The notes under the pieces are model-generated. The model made no database searches. It was not told the DNA's origin and saw only the letters and a list, made by a program, of their open reading frames with translations. A DNA stretch of 23,373 nucleotides from Gemmatimonadota bacterium (GTDB lineage: Bacteria; Gemmatimonadota; Gemmatimonadetes; Gemmatimonadales; Gemmatimonadaceae): positions 1 to 23,373 of the forward strand of contig JARIET010000003.1 of the NCBI GenBank assembly GCA_031127185.1, in the 5' to 3' direction. Below, one piece after another: positions 22,148 to 23,373 of this stretch (position 1 is its first letter; each line of letters starts with the position of its first letter). Position numbers and translations under genes: made by a program.

Positions 22148-23373
22148 ATGGCGATCAAGGGCTCACTCGCCGAAGCGTCGCTCCCGGACGTCCTGCAGCT
22201 GCTGTCCATGGGCAAGAAGACGGGATGTCTCTCCGTCACGCATCGCAACAACTTCGGATCGATCTTCTTTGACAAGGGGAAGATTTCCTACGCTGCCATC
22301 GTCAACCGGCGCGACCGACTGGGCGACATCCTCGTCAAGTCGGGAACGATTTCTGGGGCGCAGCTCGACCAGGCCATTGCCGCGCAGGGAAAGAACCGCG
22401 ACAAGCGGCTCGGCGAGATCCTGGTGGACCTTGGCATCATCACGAAGGAGCAGCTCAACGCGCAGATCCGCATCCAGATCGAGGAGGCGGTGTACTTCCT
22501 CTTCACCTGGGCCGAAGGGAGCTTCAACTTCGAAGCCGACATCCTGCCGGAACAGCAGGACCTGCTGGTGTCGATCAATCCCGAATCGCTGCTGCTCGAA
22601 GGTGCGCGACGGGTCGACGAGTGGAGCCAGATCGAAAAGAAGATCCCGAGCTTTGATATCGTCTTCGAGGCGGACCGACGGCACATCGAGGCAAGCGGCG
22701 CCAAGTTGAGCCATGAGCAGACCGTGATCCTTCCCCTCGTCGACGGCTCACGCGACGTCACCCGCATCATCGAAGATTCGGGCCTCGTGGAGTTCGAAGT
22801 GGGGAAGGCCCTCTACGCCCTCGCTACGGCCGGCTTCCTCCATCGGGTGGGGCGTTCCAAGACGCCCGATACGACGATGGCCACGGACGCGCGGGTTGAA
22901 GAGCACCGGAACCTCGGCATCGCGTTCTACAAGACGGGAATGCTCGACGAGGCCTCGCGCGAGTTCAAGCGGGTGACCGAGCTGCGGCCGTCGGATCTCA
23001 AGGCGCGTTTCATGCTGGGACTCTCGCATCTGCGCATGGGCAGGTACGACGCGGCAGTCGCCGACTTCGAGCAGGCGTCGCACGCTCGGTCCGCCACGGC
23101 GCCGGTGTTCCACAATCTCGCCTTCTCGCTGGAAAAAATGGGGGAGACGGCCAAGGCCCGCGAAGCACTGGCCGAGGCGCTGCGCCGCGGTGGGGAACGC
23201 GACGCGCGGGTGCATACGTCCATGGGTGTCCTCGCGCTGCGCGATGGCGCGCTGAGCGCGGCAGAGGCGGCGTTTGCCACGGCGCGCTCGCTGACCGGGA
23301 ACCAGCCGCCGGCTGCGGCCTGGTTCCATTTTGCCGCACTCACATCGGCGCTGGGCGGCGGTCTCGATCGCGC
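22148..23373 (+). CDS. PATAN (DUF4388) plus TPR protein, 3' end outside window
   Basis: At least 408 residues are visible and no stop occurs before the right edge. An N-terminal PATAN domain (SLPDVLQLLSMGKKTGCLSV, then ESLLLEGARRVDEWSQIEKK at about 147-166) contains two 24-residue MshEN-like motifs, R57-Q80 and R87-Q110, with a 6-residue spacer. A winged-helix-like section (about 185-240) follows, then TPRs (EHRNLGIAFYKTGMLDEASR, ARFMLGLSHLRMGRYDAAVA). It is a paralogue of the protein at 16934, sharing the MAI-x-G start and the EGARR-x-DEWS block. The ATG is directly after the stop of the tandem AAA+ gene. Function is unknown; a signal-reading scaffold is plausible. Confidence 0.9.
   Translation, partial: MAIKGSLAEASLPDVLQLLSMGKKTGCLSVTHRNNFGSIFFDKGKISYAAIVNRRDRLGDILVKSGTISGAQLDQAIAAQGKNRDKRLGEILVDLGIITKEQLNAQIRIQIEEAVYFLFTWAEGSFNFEADILPEQQDLLVSINPESLLLEGARRVDEWSQIEKKIPSFDIVFEADRRHIEASGAKLSHEQTVILPLVDGSRDVTRIIEDSGLVEFEVGKALYALATAGFLHRVGRSKTPDTTMATDARVEEHRNLGIAFYKTGMLDEASREFKRVTELRPSDLKARFMLGLSHLRMGRYDAAVADFEQASHARSATAPVFHNLAFSLEKMGETAKAREALAEALRRGGERDARVHTSMGVLALRDGALSAAEAAFATARSLTGNQPPAAAWFHFAALTSALGGGLDR

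Noticed and set aside
1..23373. Mobile elements, CRISPR arrays, tRNA or rRNA genes
   Set aside because: I saw no transposase, inverted terminal repeats, spaced direct repeats or RNA-gene sequence. Gaps between genes are all under about 140 bp.

Overview
The window is GC-rich and every supported gene lies on the + strand, with short gaps or small overlaps between genes. Gene content points to a Gram-negative bacterium. Gemmatimonadota is my best guess, and Myxococcota or a relative is the main alternative. This is an inference from gene content (type-2 IleRS, DivIVA, MglA/roadblock genes, DUF4388/PATAN proteins), because no marker RNA gene is present.

Region 1 (1-2991) holds the 3' end of tilS, then hpt and ftsH. 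This is the same order as tilS-hprT-ftsH in Bacillus. A strong hairpin terminator follows at 3011-3042. Region 2 (3083-10605) holds yggS, divIVA, a purine nucleoside phosphorylase, ileS, a DksA/TraR-type zinc-finger gene, lspA and an RluD-type pseudouridine synthase. Apart from the phosphorylase, this follows the Firmicutes order ylmE...divIVA-ileS-ylyA-lspA-ylyB. The IleRS is the type-2 form and carries GIHH where HIGH is expected. Two G-rich decamer repeats sit in frame in its linkers.

Region 3 (10580-23373 and beyond) is the unusual part. It is a chemosensory and polarity gene block: cheW, cheY, cheA, cheC, a 945-residue TPR protein, a PATAN (DUF4388) protein, a TPR-roadblock protein, a stand-alone roadblock protein, an MglB-like roadblock protein, an MglA-type small GTPase, a protein with two DnaA-type AAA+ ATPase domains and no DnaA DNA-binding domain, and a second PATAN protein fused to TPRs that runs off the end. 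The PATAN proteins carry tandem 24-residue motifs matching the MshEN cyclic-di-GMP-binding consensus. No chemoreceptor, CheR, CheB or CheD is present in the window.

My reading is that region 3 encodes an intracellular signalling module. A CheA-CheY-CheC phosphorelay and an MglA/MglB GTPase switch are joined by TPR and PATAN scaffolds, possibly tuned by cyclic-di-GMP, with a DnaA-like tandem ATPase as a new component. Surface motility or cell-polarity control is the most likely role. The domain assignments are seen in the sequence. The joint function is inference.
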